From assembly GCF_004361835.1 (NCBI RefSeq), contig NZ_SNWD01000012.1, forward strand, positions 1 through 64,000: 64,000 nt of DNA. The letters run 5' to 3'. Source of the DNA: Stakelama pacifica. GTDB taxonomy: Bacteria > Pseudomonadota > Alphaproteobacteria > Sphingomonadales > Sphingomonadaceae. The first letter of the stretch is position 1. Each line of letters starts with the position of its first letter. A program made the translations under genes and the position numbers. Below are positions 9,387 to 17,073 of this stretch, piece after piece. The notes below the pieces were generated by a model, which saw nothing but the letters and a program-made list of their open reading frames with translations, had not been told where the DNA came from and searched no databases.

Positions 9387-9593
9387 TTAGGCGATGCCAA
9401 GCATCACCTTAGCCACCGCGCCGATCGTCGCGAGCACTCCACAGATGATGAGCAGGATCCTGTTCAGCCGTATTTTTCGTTCCAGTCTATCGAATGAGTG
9501 AGTCAGGCTGTCGTTGGTCTTTCGAATACTGTCCCGGTTTCTGATGCGCGTATCGAGCTTCCGTTCAGCAGGAGTCAGCACATCCCTGGTCAT
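9387..9593 (-). CDS. Small single-pass membrane protein of the inverted-repeat cassette
   Basis: 68 residues starting MTRDVLTPAERKLD. An N-terminal charged, probably coiled-coil part (~10-40, RIRNRDSIRKTNDSLTHSF) is followed by one C-terminal membrane helix (RILLIICGVLATIGAV). The chosen ATG at 9593 overlaps the stop of the 67-residue gene upstream (ATGA), which fixes this start over the one at 9626. Function unknown. The pairing with a small basic soluble protein resembles a small regulatory or toxin-type module, but no known toxin motif is visible. Confidence 0.55.
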   Translation of the reverse strand: MTRDVLTPAERKLDTRIRNRDSIRKTNDSLTHSFDRLERKIRLNRILLIICGVLATIGAVAKVMLGIA

Positions 9594-9793
9594 TTCTGCT
9601 TCTCCCGGCCGCTGATTTCCCCGCACTGGGCAGCGAATTTCTTCACGCGTTCGACATCGGCCTCAGGCACCCAGACAGCGATCCGGCGCCATCCCTCTCG
9701 CTGTCGTCGTTCCGCATATTTCGCGCTCGCTTGTCGAACCTGTGCCGGACGCGAATGCGCAGTCCGCAGATGTTTCGGGTCCAATGGCTCCAT
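9590..9793 (-). CDS. Small basic protein of the inverted-repeat cassette
   Basis: 67 residues, strongly basic. The segment GWRRIAVWVPEADVERVKKF could form the strand and first helix of a ribbon-helix-helix or similar DNA-binding fold, which is only a suggestion. The GGAGG ribosome site about 12 nt before the ATG is supplied by the right inverted repeat. Translationally coupled to the downstream membrane-protein gene through an ATGA overlap. Confidence 0.55.
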   Translation of the reverse strand: MEPLDPKHLRTAHSRPAQVRQASAKYAERRQREGWRRIAVWVPEADVERVKKFAAQCGEISGREKQK

Positions 9794-9831
9794 GATTTTT
9801 CTTCGCCTCCCTGCCTAAGGGCGCACTTATA

Positions 9832-9855
9832 CATTGTATGAGCACTCATACAATG
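9832..9855. promoter_or_regulatory. Perfect 11-bp inverted repeat upstream of the two-gene cassette
   Basis: CATTGTATGAG and its exact reverse complement CTCATACAATG are separated by 2 bp. The palindrome straddles the outer end of the right 30-bp repeat and lies ~40 bp upstream of the 67-residue gene. It is a candidate operator or a recombination site. Confidence 0.45.
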
Positions 9856-9919
9856 ATGCGCCCTGCGGGACCTGTGACGAAATCGGGCAAGCCGCTTTGC
9901 CAGCCAAGGGGTTCACCCC

Positions 9920-10043
9920 TTAGCGATCCGATATGGAAACGCGTTTTTGCTTCTGGTCGGAGCTGGCGAACATGGCAGCTGCGCGACACCATCGCTGATG
10001 GATTCCTATCCGCTGCGGCTTTGTCGGTAATCGTAACGATCAT
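9920..10043 (-). pseudogene. Decayed ParE-like toxin remnant
   Basis: From the ATG at 10043 the minus strand reads MIVTITDKAAAD, which fits the opening of RelE/ParE-family toxins. In another frame it continues ESISDGVAQ, resembling the (L)ESIGDWIAQ helix of ParE. After that the family pattern is lost. The frame change and missing C-terminus indicate a dead gene. The start overlaps the end of the ParD-like reading frame (ATGA), as in intact parDE operons. Confidence 0.4.
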
Positions 10044-10182
10044 TCGGAACGCCGGTTATTGAGCACGGCCACTGCCCGGCAATCGCACGATGTTTCGCTT
10101 TGAGCCGGTCGAACAGTTCCGTCACTTTGCAGGCTCTGCACGATCGCATTGTCGAGCATGGCAAGCCGCGCCTCGCGATCCC
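10041..10182 (-). pseudogene. Decayed ParD-like antitoxin remnant
   Basis: The minus strand reads DREARLAMLDNAIVQSL, matching the C-terminal helix typical of ParD antitoxins (E-RLAALDAAI--GL). After a frame change it reads VTELFDRLKAKHRAIA, matching the ParD tail (VFDRLEAKYR). The N-terminal DNA-binding half is not recognisable. From 10183 to 10413 I see no gene. Confidence 0.45.
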
Positions 10183-10413
10183 CAACTATGGTAATGACTG
10201 GTCTGATCAAAGGGACCTGCCGGTCACTAAAACCACGAATCTCATTTCGTGAAATGGAGCGTTATCCCCGGTCGGGCGAGGCGGTCACGGATTTCACAAA
10301 TCACCTGTGCGAGGAATGCCTGTACGTCGAAATCTGCGCTGGTCACTGATACCACGAAGCGCTTCTGATATCGGCGTCAGGCGCGCTCGACTTCACCCGA
10401 TGGCGATACCCGG

Positions 10414-10908
10414 TCAGGATGGCCGCAATCCTAGCCGGTTGTCGTCGTCGATCACCATGAGCTTACCCTCCCACTGCCAGAGCACGAGGTTCAGCGAATC
10501 CGCCGAAGCACCACGTGCAAAGCTGGGGACGATAATACCTGCAAACCCCTTGGCGACCACCTTTTCGCTGAGCTCCTGCGTCGGAACGGTTGCGCGCGCG
10601 AGCATCTGATCGCGCCAGCTGGAATCGGCGAGAGCGGCAGGCGTCATTGCGAATGGTTTCAGAGCTTCGGGGTCGCGTCCGTTGAGAAGTGGCCCCACAT
10701 CCGCCCGATATGCGACCAGCGTTGTCGGCTGCAGCGTGCCGACCTGATTTGCTTCGCGCAGCGCAGTGTCCGCATCGAGCGACGTGTACAGCGCCGGCCG
10801 ACCGATCCGGTTGAAGCGACCACCAAACCGCGCCGCGCCCTCGCCCGACAGCGGATCGCGCGCATAAACCGGGTTCAGCGCCCGATATAGCAGCCCCGTA
10901 AAGCGCAT
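10414..10908 (-). CDS. RES-domain toxin (NAD+-degrading family)
   Basis: 164 residues, full length for the RES family (PF08808), named for conserved Arg, Glu and Ser. The expected core is present: GGRFNRIG (~residues 29-36), LYTSLDADTALRE (~40-52) and the C-terminal SLNLVLW stretch. Characterised members deplete NAD+ and are held inactive by an Xre/MbcA/ParS-type partner, which here lies 3 nt upstream in the same operon. Probably helps to keep the plasmid in the population. Confidence 0.88.
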   Translation of the reverse strand: MRFTGLLYRALNPVYARDPLSGEGAARFGGRFNRIGRPALYTSLDADTALREANQVGTLQPTTLVAYRADVGPLLNGRDPEALKPFAMTPAALADSSWRDQMLARATVPTQELSEKVVAKGFAGIIVPSFARGASADSLNLVLWQWEGKLMVIDDDNRLGLRPS

Positions 10909-10911
10909 CGA

Positions 10912-11262
10912 TCAGGCGTGGATCCCGGCATCGATCGCATCGATATAGGTCAGCACATCATCGGCGCGATTGGCCTGAACGAGCTGCATCGCGGTCTGTC
11001 CCGAAAAACCGGGAAGCGGTTCAGAGCGATACCAGGCATAGGCAAGCAATGCTGAGCCGAAACGCGGCTCCACCTTGTTCAGCACCTCGGCCATTTGTCG
11101 CAGGCGGCGCTGCGTACGATCCGATGCGATCCGGTCCTTGCGCTGGATCGCGTCCTTGCCGAGCCCAAGCGAGCGCGCCAGCTCCTCGCTGGTGGTGCGC
11201 AATGCAGCCATCATCTTTCGCGGTGCGAACAGGCCCTGTTCTGCATAGGCCGATACCGTCAT
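10912..11262 (-). CDS. Xre/MbcA/ParS-type antitoxin
   Basis: 116 residues from the ATG at 11262, which has GGAG 7 nt upstream; the longer frame to 11301 would need a TTG. An N-terminal helical DNA-binding part (TTSEELARSLGLGKDAIQRK) is followed by the DUF2384-type toxin-binding domain (RLRQMAEVLNKVEPRFGSAL, then PLPGFSGQTAMQLV). The order antitoxin then toxin and the near-zero spacing are standard for RES/Xre pairs. Confidence 0.87.
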   Translation of the reverse strand: MTVSAYAEQGLFAPRKMMAALRTTSEELARSLGLGKDAIQRKDRIASDRTQRRLRQMAEVLNKVEPRFGSALLAYAWYRSEPLPGFSGQTAMQLVQANRADDVLTYIDAIDAGIHA

Positions 11263-11353
11263 TGTTTCGACTCCATCGATAATGACGGTATATAGCGTCA
11301 ATATATGCGATTTTCCATCGCTTTTATGTGACGGTCCGGCAAATCATCGCTTG

Positions 11354-11383
11354 ACGTTAAATCTATCTAGGTAGATTTAACGT
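11354..11383. promoter_or_regulatory. PadR operator-like perfect inverted repeat
   Basis: ACGTTAAATCTA and its exact reverse complement TAGATTTAACGT, 12-bp arms with a 6-bp spacer, end 2 bp before the padR ATG. A TTGACG hexamer at 11351 overlaps the left arm and could be a -35 element. A bound dimer would then block the promoter, and the mRNA could be leaderless. Confidence 0.7.
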
Positions 11384-11385
11384 GT

Positions 11386-11697
11386 ATGTCCCGAACACGT
11401 GCACTTTCACCCCATGCCCGGATGGTCCTTGCCGCCCTGCTTGATGCCGGTGGCCGATGGTCCCATGGCTATGAACTGGCACGGCTTTCCGATGTGAAGT
11501 CCGGCACGCTCTATCCGCTTCTGATCCGTCTGGAAGCGCAAGGCTATCTCGAAGCGGAATGGCAGCAGCCCGTTGAAGGAGGGCGACCGCCGCGGCACGC
11601 CTATCGGCTCACGGCAAGCGGCGTGCAACTCGCCCGCGCGAATCCCCCCGGCCATGCCGTTCCGCCCGCCGACCGACGCCGGGAGGCTACCATATGA
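11386..11697 (+). CDS. PadR-family transcriptional regulator
   Basis: 103 residues with the PadR winged-helix domain: LSPHARMVLAALLDA, the SGTLYPLLIRLEAQGYLEAEW recognition-helix region and GRPPRHAYRLTASG wing. The long dimerising helix of larger PadR proteins is absent, as in the short subfamily. Its stop overlaps the ATG of the FtsW/RodA-like gene (ATGA). A perfect inverted repeat just before its start suggests that it represses its own operon. Confidence 0.9.
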   Translation: MSRTRALSPHARMVLAALLDAGGRWSHGYELARLSDVKSGTLYPLLIRLEAQGYLEAEWQQPVEGGRPPRHAYRLTASGVQLARANPPGHAVPPADRRREATI

Positions 11698-12872
11698 GCG
11701 GCGGTCTTCGTCGCGGTCTGGCCGATCTCGCATGCCGTGCGCTTCAGGCGACGTTGCCCCCCGCGCTACATTCCTGGGGATGGGCAGTCCGCTGCGAAAC
11801 GGCCGGAATCCCGGACGATACCAGAGCGCTCCTGTTCGCGCTCAGCAGCGTCTGCGGGCTTATGCCCCGCGCTTTTGCCGCTCATCTGCTGCGCCTCTTT
11901 GCCGCACTGACCGGCAACGACGCGCCGTTTTCCGAAGGATCGACTATTATGCTCATCTTTGATGCCATGATGCGACGCCCGCGCGCGCTCGGGATTGCCT
12001 GCGCGATTGGCGCTGTGGTGCTCGGCCTTGCCTATATGGCAATCGCCGGTGCGCCGATGCGCTATCTGGGGATCAACGTCGGCGCCTTGGTGATCGGCAT
12101 GACGATGCTGGCGCTGCTTGGCCGCACAGCAGCGGCGGATCAACGATGGGCGGGCGGTGCGATCATCGTGATGGCAGGCGCGCTGCTCGCGACCGCTATT
12201 CTCGGCTCCGAGGTCGAAGGTGCGGCGCGCTGGGTAAGCCTCGGCGGACTGACCATCCAACCGAGCCTGATCCTGTTGCCGGTGATGCTCGTCGTCTTTT
12301 CGCGTACCCGTAGCGTGCAGGCAACTGCCGGGATCGTCGCTGCGGCTGCCGCTATGGCGGTGCAACCCGACCGGGCGATGGCCGGGATGCTGCTACTATG
12401 CCTCGCTGTGCTGCTGGTCACACGTCGCGACAGGCATGTGGTCGTGACGCTCGCCGCCGGTGTCATCGGCTTTGCGGCAACGCTGGTGCGTGCCGATTCG
12501 CTGCCGGCGGCTCCCTATGTCGACCAGATCCTCTACTCGTCCTTCGAAATTCACGCCGGTGTCGGTCTGGCAGTGTCAGGGGGCCTGGCACTCCTCCTGG
12601 TACCGGCCATCGTCGGTTTGTGCCGCGACGCCGAAAACCGCGCGACCTCTGCCGCGTTCGGCGCAGTCTGGTTCGCCTCGATCATGGCCGCTGCGTTCGG
12701 TAACTATCCGACACCGATCGTCGGTTATGGCGGCAGTGCTATCATCGGCTATGCGTTGAGCCTCTTCGCACTGCCCAGGCTGGCGGAAGTTCACGCTGCG
12801 GTCGGTTCCCAAACGCCCGGTACAACGGATGCGGCGCCATCCGACCGGCATCCGCTCATCGCGCTCGCCTGA
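11694..12872 (+). CDS. Divergent FtsW/RodA (SEDS)-like membrane protein
   Basis: 392 residues, about ten membrane helices after an ~80-residue N-terminal extension. Three landmarks of the SEDS peptidoglycan polymerases can be traced: GAARWVSLGGLTIQPS (~175-190; SEDS have GARRW--LG---QPSE), QPDRAMAGML (~220; QPDLGTA) and YPTPIVGYGGSAIIGYAL (~338-355; LPFISYGGSS). The loop LPAAPYVDQIL (~270) aligns with the LPE-HTDFIF loop that holds the catalytic Asp of RodA. The SEDS Glu after QPS is replaced by Leu. It could be a specialised glycosyltransferase or an inactive homologue. Coupled to padR. Confidence 0.65.
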   Translation: MSGGLRRGLADLACRALQATLPPALHSWGWAVRCETAGIPDDTRALLFALSSVCGLMPRAFAAHLLRLFAALTGNDAPFSEGSTIMLIFDAMMRRPRALGIACAIGAVVLGLAYMAIAGAPMRYLGINVGALVIGMTMLALLGRTAAADQRWAGGAIIVMAGALLATAILGSEVEGAARWVSLGGLTIQPSLILLPVMLVVFSRTRSVQATAGIVAAAAAMAVQPDRAMAGMLLLCLAVLLVTRRDRHVVVTLAAGVIGFAATLVRADSLPAAPYVDQILYSSFEIHAGVGLAVSGGLALLLVPAIVGLCRDAENRATSAAFGAVWFASIMAAAFGNYPTPIVGYGGSAIIGYALSLFALPRLAEVHAAVGSQTPGTTDAAPSDRHPLIALA

Positions 12873-13164
12873 CCGTAGGTTTGCGTTCGCCGCTGGAGGC
12901 AGTCTCCGTCGCCGGGCAAGGTCGATGCTGACACGCCCCTATCGATAATGGCTCATCGCAGCGCTGCTCGTCGCATGTCCCGGCGTATAGTCGACTTCGC
13001 TGCTCGCCCTGACGATTGCCGACGCTTCGACAGCTTGGGCTTCTTGTCGCGCAGCGTATCCTTGACGCGCGACCGCCAGGGTCGTGGATCTGTCGATGCG
13101 ATGGATGACCCGTTGCGACCCGGAATTCGTCCAGAAAATGTTACAAGGCATATTGGGACGCGCA

Positions 13165-13255
13165 TGATTTGTGGACACTATTTATGGACAGGTGTCCTGC
13201 AATTTTGACGCTCGATCCCGGTTCGTCCATAAACCGAACGGATTATGGACGGAGA
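13165..13255. promoter_or_regulatory. res-like site upstream of the serine recombinase
   Basis: The 90 bp before the recombinase contain GGACAC and GTGTCC as an inverted pair (13173-13178, 13192-13197), the word TTTATGGAC within that pair, and a perfect CGTCCATAA/TTATGGACG inverted repeat (13224-13232, 13243-13251). Repeated inverted subsites just upstream of a resolvase gene are typical of res recombination and operator sites. The preceding stretch 12873-13164 shows no recognisable gene. Confidence 0.6.
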
Positions 13256-13261
13256 CCATCG

Positions 13262-13834
13262 ATGCCCGACATGCTTGGCTATGCCCGGGTATCGACCCGC
13301 GATCAGGATCTGGAAGCGCAGCGGCGGCGGCTTGTGCAGGAGGGCGGAGCGATCCGGGTGTTCGAGGACACCATCTCCGGCAAATGCTTCGATCGGCCCG
13401 GACTGGCCGGGTTGCTCGAATTCAGCCGGGCCGGGGATACGATCTGCGTCGTCCGGCTCGATCGCCTCGGCCGCTCGCTCAAGGAGCTGCTCGAAACGAT
13501 CGACCTGTTCAAATCGCGCGGTCTGGGGTTTCGGTCGCTTGAGGAGGGGCTCGACACCGGATCGGCGGCGGGCGAGCTGGTTTTCCATGTCTTCGGTGCG
13601 ATCGCACATTTTGAGCGCCGGCTGATCGTCGAGCGGACGCAGGACGGCATCGCGGCGGCACGTGCCCGCGGCAAGGTGCCGGGACGGCCGCCGCTGGATG
13701 CGGAGACCCGCGCATCGGCGCTCAAACTGGTCGAGGCAGGCGTTCGCCCGGCGCAAGTGGCCAAGCAACTCGGGCTGGGCCGCTCCACTGTCTACCGCGA
13801 ACTGGCGCGTATGCGGGACATGCACACCGATTGA
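13262..13834 (+). CDS. Serine resolvase/invertase (plasmid multimer resolution or DNA inversion)
   Basis: 190 residues. The N-terminal catalytic domain has GYARVSTRDQDLEAQ with the nucleophilic Ser10, and VVRLDRLGRSLKELL (~60-75). The E-helix region HFERRLIVERTQDGIAAARARG joins the C-terminal helix-turn-helix (VEAGVRPAQVAKQLGLGRST). Length is normal for Tn3-type resolvases and Hin/Gin-type invertases. No transposase is adjacent, and a res-like site lies directly upstream, so a role in resolving plasmid dimers or cointegrates is likely. It lies between the two replicons. Start chosen at the ATG of MPDMLGYARVS. Confidence 0.93.
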   Translation: MPDMLGYARVSTRDQDLEAQRRRLVQEGGAIRVFEDTISGKCFDRPGLAGLLEFSRAGDTICVVRLDRLGRSLKELLETIDLFKSRGLGFRSLEEGLDTGSAAGELVFHVFGAIAHFERRLIVERTQDGIAAARARGKVPGRPPLDAETRASALKLVEAGVRPAQVAKQLGLGRSTVYRELARMRDMHTD

Positions 13835-13936
13835 TGCGCCGCCTTTCGCAAGGCGGATCCACATCCGGAATATGCAGCCATTGCGTACGGATCGAACCCG
13901 ATAGCGATGCATCCGGCTACCCTCGCCGGATAGGGT

Positions 13937-14761
13937 TTAGTCCTTGGCGAGCCGGTCGAACGCCTGAAGCCGGGCGAGCAGCGCGGGCATATCGCGCAGC
14001 GGGACCATATTGGGCCCATCGCTCGGCGCGCGGTCGGGATTTTCATGCGTTTCGACGAACAGCGCGGCGATGCCCACCGCCATCGCGGCGCGGGCAAGGA
14101 CCGGCACGAATTCGCGCTGCCCGCCCGACCGGTCGCCCTGACCGCCGGGCTGCTGCACCGAATGGGTGGCGTCGAACACGATCGGAAAGCCGGTTTCGGC
14201 CATGATCGGGATCGAACGCATATCGCTGACCAGCGTGTTATAGCCGAAGCTCGCCCCGCGTTCGCACAGCATCACCCGGTCATTGCCGCTCGCCACCAGC
14301 TTTGCCGCGACATTCTTCATGTCCCAGGGGGCGAGAAACTGGCCCTTTTTGACGTTGATCGCGCGGCCGGTCTGCGCGGCTGCGACCAGAAGGTCGGTCT
14401 GGCGGCACAGAAAGGCAGGAATTTGCAGGACATCGGCGACTTCGGCGACCGGCGCACACTGCCCTGCGTCATGCACATCGGTGATGACCGGACAGCCGAA
14501 GCGTTCGCGAATTTCGGCGAAGACCTCCAGCGCCTTTGCCATCCCGATCCCGCGCGGCGCGTCGATCGAGGTGCGATTGCCCTTGTCGTAGGAGGATTTG
14601 TAGATCAGCCCGATCCCGAGCGATCCGCACATGTCGGTGAGCGCCGCCGCCATCTCGATCGCATGGTCGCGGCTTTCCATCGCGCAGGGACCGGCGATCA
14701 GCACGAAGGGCTTGTCATTGCCGATTTCCAGCGAGCCGATCGAAAGGGTTTTCATAGCCAT
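13937..14761 (-). CDS. kdsA: 3-deoxy-8-phosphooctulonate synthase (KdsA)
   Basis: Condenses phosphoenolpyruvate with arabinose-5-phosphate to Kdo-8-phosphate. Family motifs are visible throughout: [62 protein letters not shown] and [12 protein letters not shown]. The Cys in IAGPCAMES is characteristic of the metal-using and metal-free KdsA fold near the active site. Full length (274 residues). It is the last gene of a four-gene minus-strand operon, 6 nt after the cytidylyltransferase fusion. A chromosomal kdsA for lipid A-core is expected, so this copy probably serves a plasmid-encoded glycan. Confidence 0.95.
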   Translation of the reverse strand: MAMKTLSIGSLEIGNDKPFVLIAGPCAMESRDHAIEMAAALTDMCGSLGIGLIYKSSYDKGNRTSIDAPRGIGMAKALEVFAEIRERFGCPVITDVHDAGQCAPVAEVADVLQIPAFLCRQTDLLVAAAQTGRAINVKKGQFLAPWDMKNVAAKLVASGNDRVMLCERGASFGYNTLVSDMRSIPIMAETGFPIVFDATHSVQQPGGQGDRSGGQREFVPVLARAAMAVGIAALFVETHENPDRAPSDGPNMVPLRDMPALLARLQAFDRLAKD

Positions 14762-14767
14762 AGCCTT

Positions 14768-16078
14768 TTAGAACGCGCCGCATTCGGAGAGGATTTCGGA
14801 AACGTCGCGCCCGCGCGCGGCGAACATGCGAATGCGCGCTTCATTGCCCATCACCTCCCACGCAGCGGCTTCCACCTCTGCCCAGCGCGCGCGCGGGACG
14901 ACGATCACCCCGTCTTCATCGGCAAAGACGACATCGTCATTGCACACGGTGACGCCGCCCATACAGACGGGCCGGTTCATCGCGCGCATCGTGCCGTCGA
15001 ATTTGATGTCGTTGCAATGGCTGACCCGCGCATAGACCGGGAAGCCAAGCGCACGGACATCGGCGGTATCGCGGGTGGTACCGTCGATCACTGCACCGAC
15101 CGCGCCCGACCGGATCGCCAGATTGGCGTTGAGATCGCCGAAATAGGCGCGGTCGGGCACATCGGTTGCGACCATGATGACATCGCCGGGGCGAACGAAG
15201 CGATAGGATTGCAGCGCGTCGTAAATCCCCTTCCACGCATCGGGCGGATCGTCGGCGCGAAGCGCTCCCAGCTCCAGCGTCTTGGCGCGCCCCAACAGCT
15301 TGCCGCCGCTGGTCGGGCGGAGCGCGGGCGGCAGGACGGCCGATATCCCCTTTTCCTTGCAGATATCAGCAAGCACGGTCGAGGACAGATGCGAGATCAT
15401 CGCGCGGAACCGGGTGACTTCGGCGGCGCGCTGCCCGGCAGCAACGGTTTCGGCGATGACCAGATCGGAACCGCGATTGATATCGATCTGCTCGATCGGG
15501 TCGAGATCGAACAGGATCGGCCGCGTGCCGAAGCGGCGCGTCGGCACCTCGCCCGATGCCGGGCGGCGGACGATATAGAGGCTCATCGCCTCGATCACCG
15601 TTTCGGGCAGGTCCACGCTGTTGGGAATGCGTGCCGTGCCATAGGCCGGTGTCTGACCGTCCCAGCAATATTGCTTGGCGCGGCTGACCCCGATCAGGCT
15701 GTCGGCGTCAGGGTCGGCAAGCAGCGCGTCGATCGCGCGACCGATCGTCTGCGCCGATACGAAGGGCGCGGTGCACAGCAGCTGCACCCAGATATCCGCA
15801 TCGGGCCGCTGGCTGCATTCCCATGCGAACATCTCATGCCCGTCGGTTGCATTGCTGGCGAGCGTCTGCGGCCGGGCGAGATGCGCGACCGGAAGGTCGC
15901 TCGCCAGCGCGGCGATTTCCGCGCTTTCGGTGTCGAGACACACTTCGCTCACCGCCGGGCAATCGAGCGCCTGACGCAGCTTGCGCTTGAACAGATATTC
16001 CCCGTCGAGCACGGCGAGATTCTTCCCCGGAACCCGCTCGCTATGCCCCTTGGCCGGTACGAAAGCGACGATTTTCAA
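14768..16078 (-). CDS. CMP-ulosonate cytidylyltransferase fused to an RraA-like domain
   Basis: 436 residues in two parts. Residues 1-220 form a CTP_transf_3 (NeuA/KdsB-type) domain: VPAKGHSERVPGKN, WVQLLCTAPFVS (~98-109) and IEQIDINRGSDL; it should activate a 3-deoxy-ulosonic acid with CTP. Residues ~225-436 match the RraA/HMG-aldolase fold: GDLNANLAIRSGAVGAVIDG, TTRD (334-337, the Arg-Asp pair of the class) and DDVVFADEDGVIVVP. Flanked by kdsA and kdsD genes at 5-6 nt, so Kdo or a close relative is the likely substrate. The NeuA-like rather than KdsB-like opening leaves a different ulosonic acid possible. The role of the RraA part is unknown. Confidence 0.82.
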   Translation of the reverse strand: MKIVAFVPAKGHSERVPGKNLAVLDGEYLFKRKLRQALDCPAVSEVCLDTESAEIAALASDLPVAHLARPQTLASNATDGHEMFAWECSQRPDADIWVQLLCTAPFVSAQTIGRAIDALLADPDADSLIGVSRAKQYCWDGQTPAYGTARIPNSVDLPETVIEAMSLYIVRRPASGEVPTRRFGTRPILFDLDPIEQIDINRGSDLVIAETVAAGQRAAEVTRFRAMISHLSSTVLADICKEKGISAVLPPALRPTSGGKLLGRAKTLELGALRADDPPDAWKGIYDALQSYRFVRPGDVIMVATDVPDRAYFGDLNANLAIRSGAVGAVIDGTTRDTADVRALGFPVYARVSHCNDIKFDGTMRAMNRPVCMGGVTVCNDDVVFADEDGVIVVPRARWAEVEAAAWEVMGNEARIRMFAARGRDVSEILSECGAF

Positions 16079-16083
16079 AATGT

Positions 16084-17073
16084 TCAGCCCTGAATGAGAT
16101 CATTGGTGTGCAGCATGCCGAGCAGGTGCCCGGCATCGTCGACCACCGGAAGCACCAGCCACGCCCCGCCCTTTGCATTGCGCATCAGCAGGACATCGCC
16201 GATGGTCGCGCCTGCCGCCACCACCTGCGGATCGCGGCGCATCATCGCGGCGGCGCTGGCATTGTCGGCGCCATGCGCCTGAAGATAGCGGCGGACATCG
16301 CCGTCGACGATCAAGCCGAGCAGCCGATCTTCGCCATCGACCACGCACGCAGCGCCGAGCCGCTTTCGCGACATGATGGTGAGCACATCGACCAGCGGCG
16401 TCGCCGGTTCGACGCGCGGCAGATCGTCGCCCTGATGCATGATGCTGGCCACCGGGATCATCTGCCGCCCGAGCAGTCCCGCGGGATGGTGGCGCAAAAA
16501 GTCGGCGCGGGTGAAGCCGCGGCTACGGCTGACCGCGACGGCAAGCGCATCGCCGATGGTGAGGTGCAGCGTGGTGCTTGCGGTCGGCGCCATGCCGATA
16601 TGATCGGCCTCGCGCTCAACCTCGGCCAGAATGAGATGATCGACCGCGCGGGCGAGCGGGGAGTCCGCCCGACCGATAATGCCGATCAGCGTGCAGCCGC
16701 GCGCTTTGAGCAGCGGCAGGATACGGACGATTTCCTCGGTAGCGCCGCTGTTCGACAGGAGAAGCACGGCGCTACCCGGCGTGATCGCGCCCAGATCGCC
16801 ATGCGCCGCCTCGCCCGCATTGACGAACAGAGCGGGCGTGCCGAGGCTGGAAAAGGTGGCGGCGAGCTTTGCCGCGACATGACCCGATTTGCCGACACCG
16901 ATCAAAATGATCGGGCGTTCCTGCCGGGCGAGCAGCGCGACCGCTTCGGGCACGCTGTCGAGCGATCCGTGCAGAAATGCCGATAGCGCGTCGCGCTCCG
17001 CCGCAATCACGTCGCGAAACCATGCCGTGGCAAGGTCGGGCGCTGCCGGGGTGATGGCGGTAAAGGCGTTCAT
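16084..17073 (-). CDS. kdsD: Arabinose-5-phosphate isomerase (KdsD/KpsF family)
   Basis: Interconverts ribulose-5-phosphate and arabinose-5-phosphate, feeding KdsA. It has an N-terminal SIS domain (GVGKSGHVAAKLAATFSSLG, NAGEAAHGDLGAI, LSNSGATEEI) and two CBS domains (~205-329: MHQGDDLPRV, LGLIVDGDVRRYLQ, LLGMLHTNDLIQG). The conserved MAPTASTTL and HHPAGLLG segments between them are present. Full length (329 residues). Its ATG overlaps the stop of the glycosyltransferase gene (ATGA) and it ends 5 nt before the cytidylyltransferase fusion. Confidence 0.95.
   Translation of the reverse strand: MNAFTAITPAAPDLATAWFRDVIAAERDALSAFLHGSLDSVPEAVALLARQERPIILIGVGKSGHVAAKLAATFSSLGTPALFVNAGEAAHGDLGAITPGSAVLLLSNSGATEEIVRILPLLKARGCTLIGIIGRADSPLARAVDHLILAEVEREADHIGMAPTASTTLHLTIGDALAVAVSRSRGFTRADFLRHHPAGLLGRQMIPVASIMHQGDDLPRVEPATPLVDVLTIMSRKRLGAACVVDGEDRLLGLIVDGDVRRYLQAHGADNASAAAMMRRDPQVVAAGATIGDVLLMRNAKGGAWLVLPVVDDAGHLLGMLHTNDLIQG

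Larger units (their letters stand above)
9226..9836. mobile_element. Candidate small mobile cassette bounded by 30-bp inverted repeats
   Basis: The 30 bp at 9226-9255 (CAATGTGTAAGTGCGCCCTT followed by AGGCAGGGAG) recur as the reverse complement at 9807-9836 with one mismatch. Between them lie two small coupled genes on the minus strand. No transposase is present, so it could be a non-autonomous element, or the repeats may have another role. No clear target duplication is seen outside the repeats. I do not recognise the repeat from a named IS. Confidence 0.5.

Noticed and set aside
12939..13178. 79-residue open frame on the minus strand between the SEDS-like gene and the resolvase
   Set aside because: It overlaps the res-like site, has no recognised family pattern and no good ribosome site.
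14045..16093. 682-residue open frame on the plus strand
   Set aside because: It is the antisense of kdsA and the cytidylyltransferase fusion, both of which have clear family motifs; long antisense frames are expected in G+C-rich DNA.
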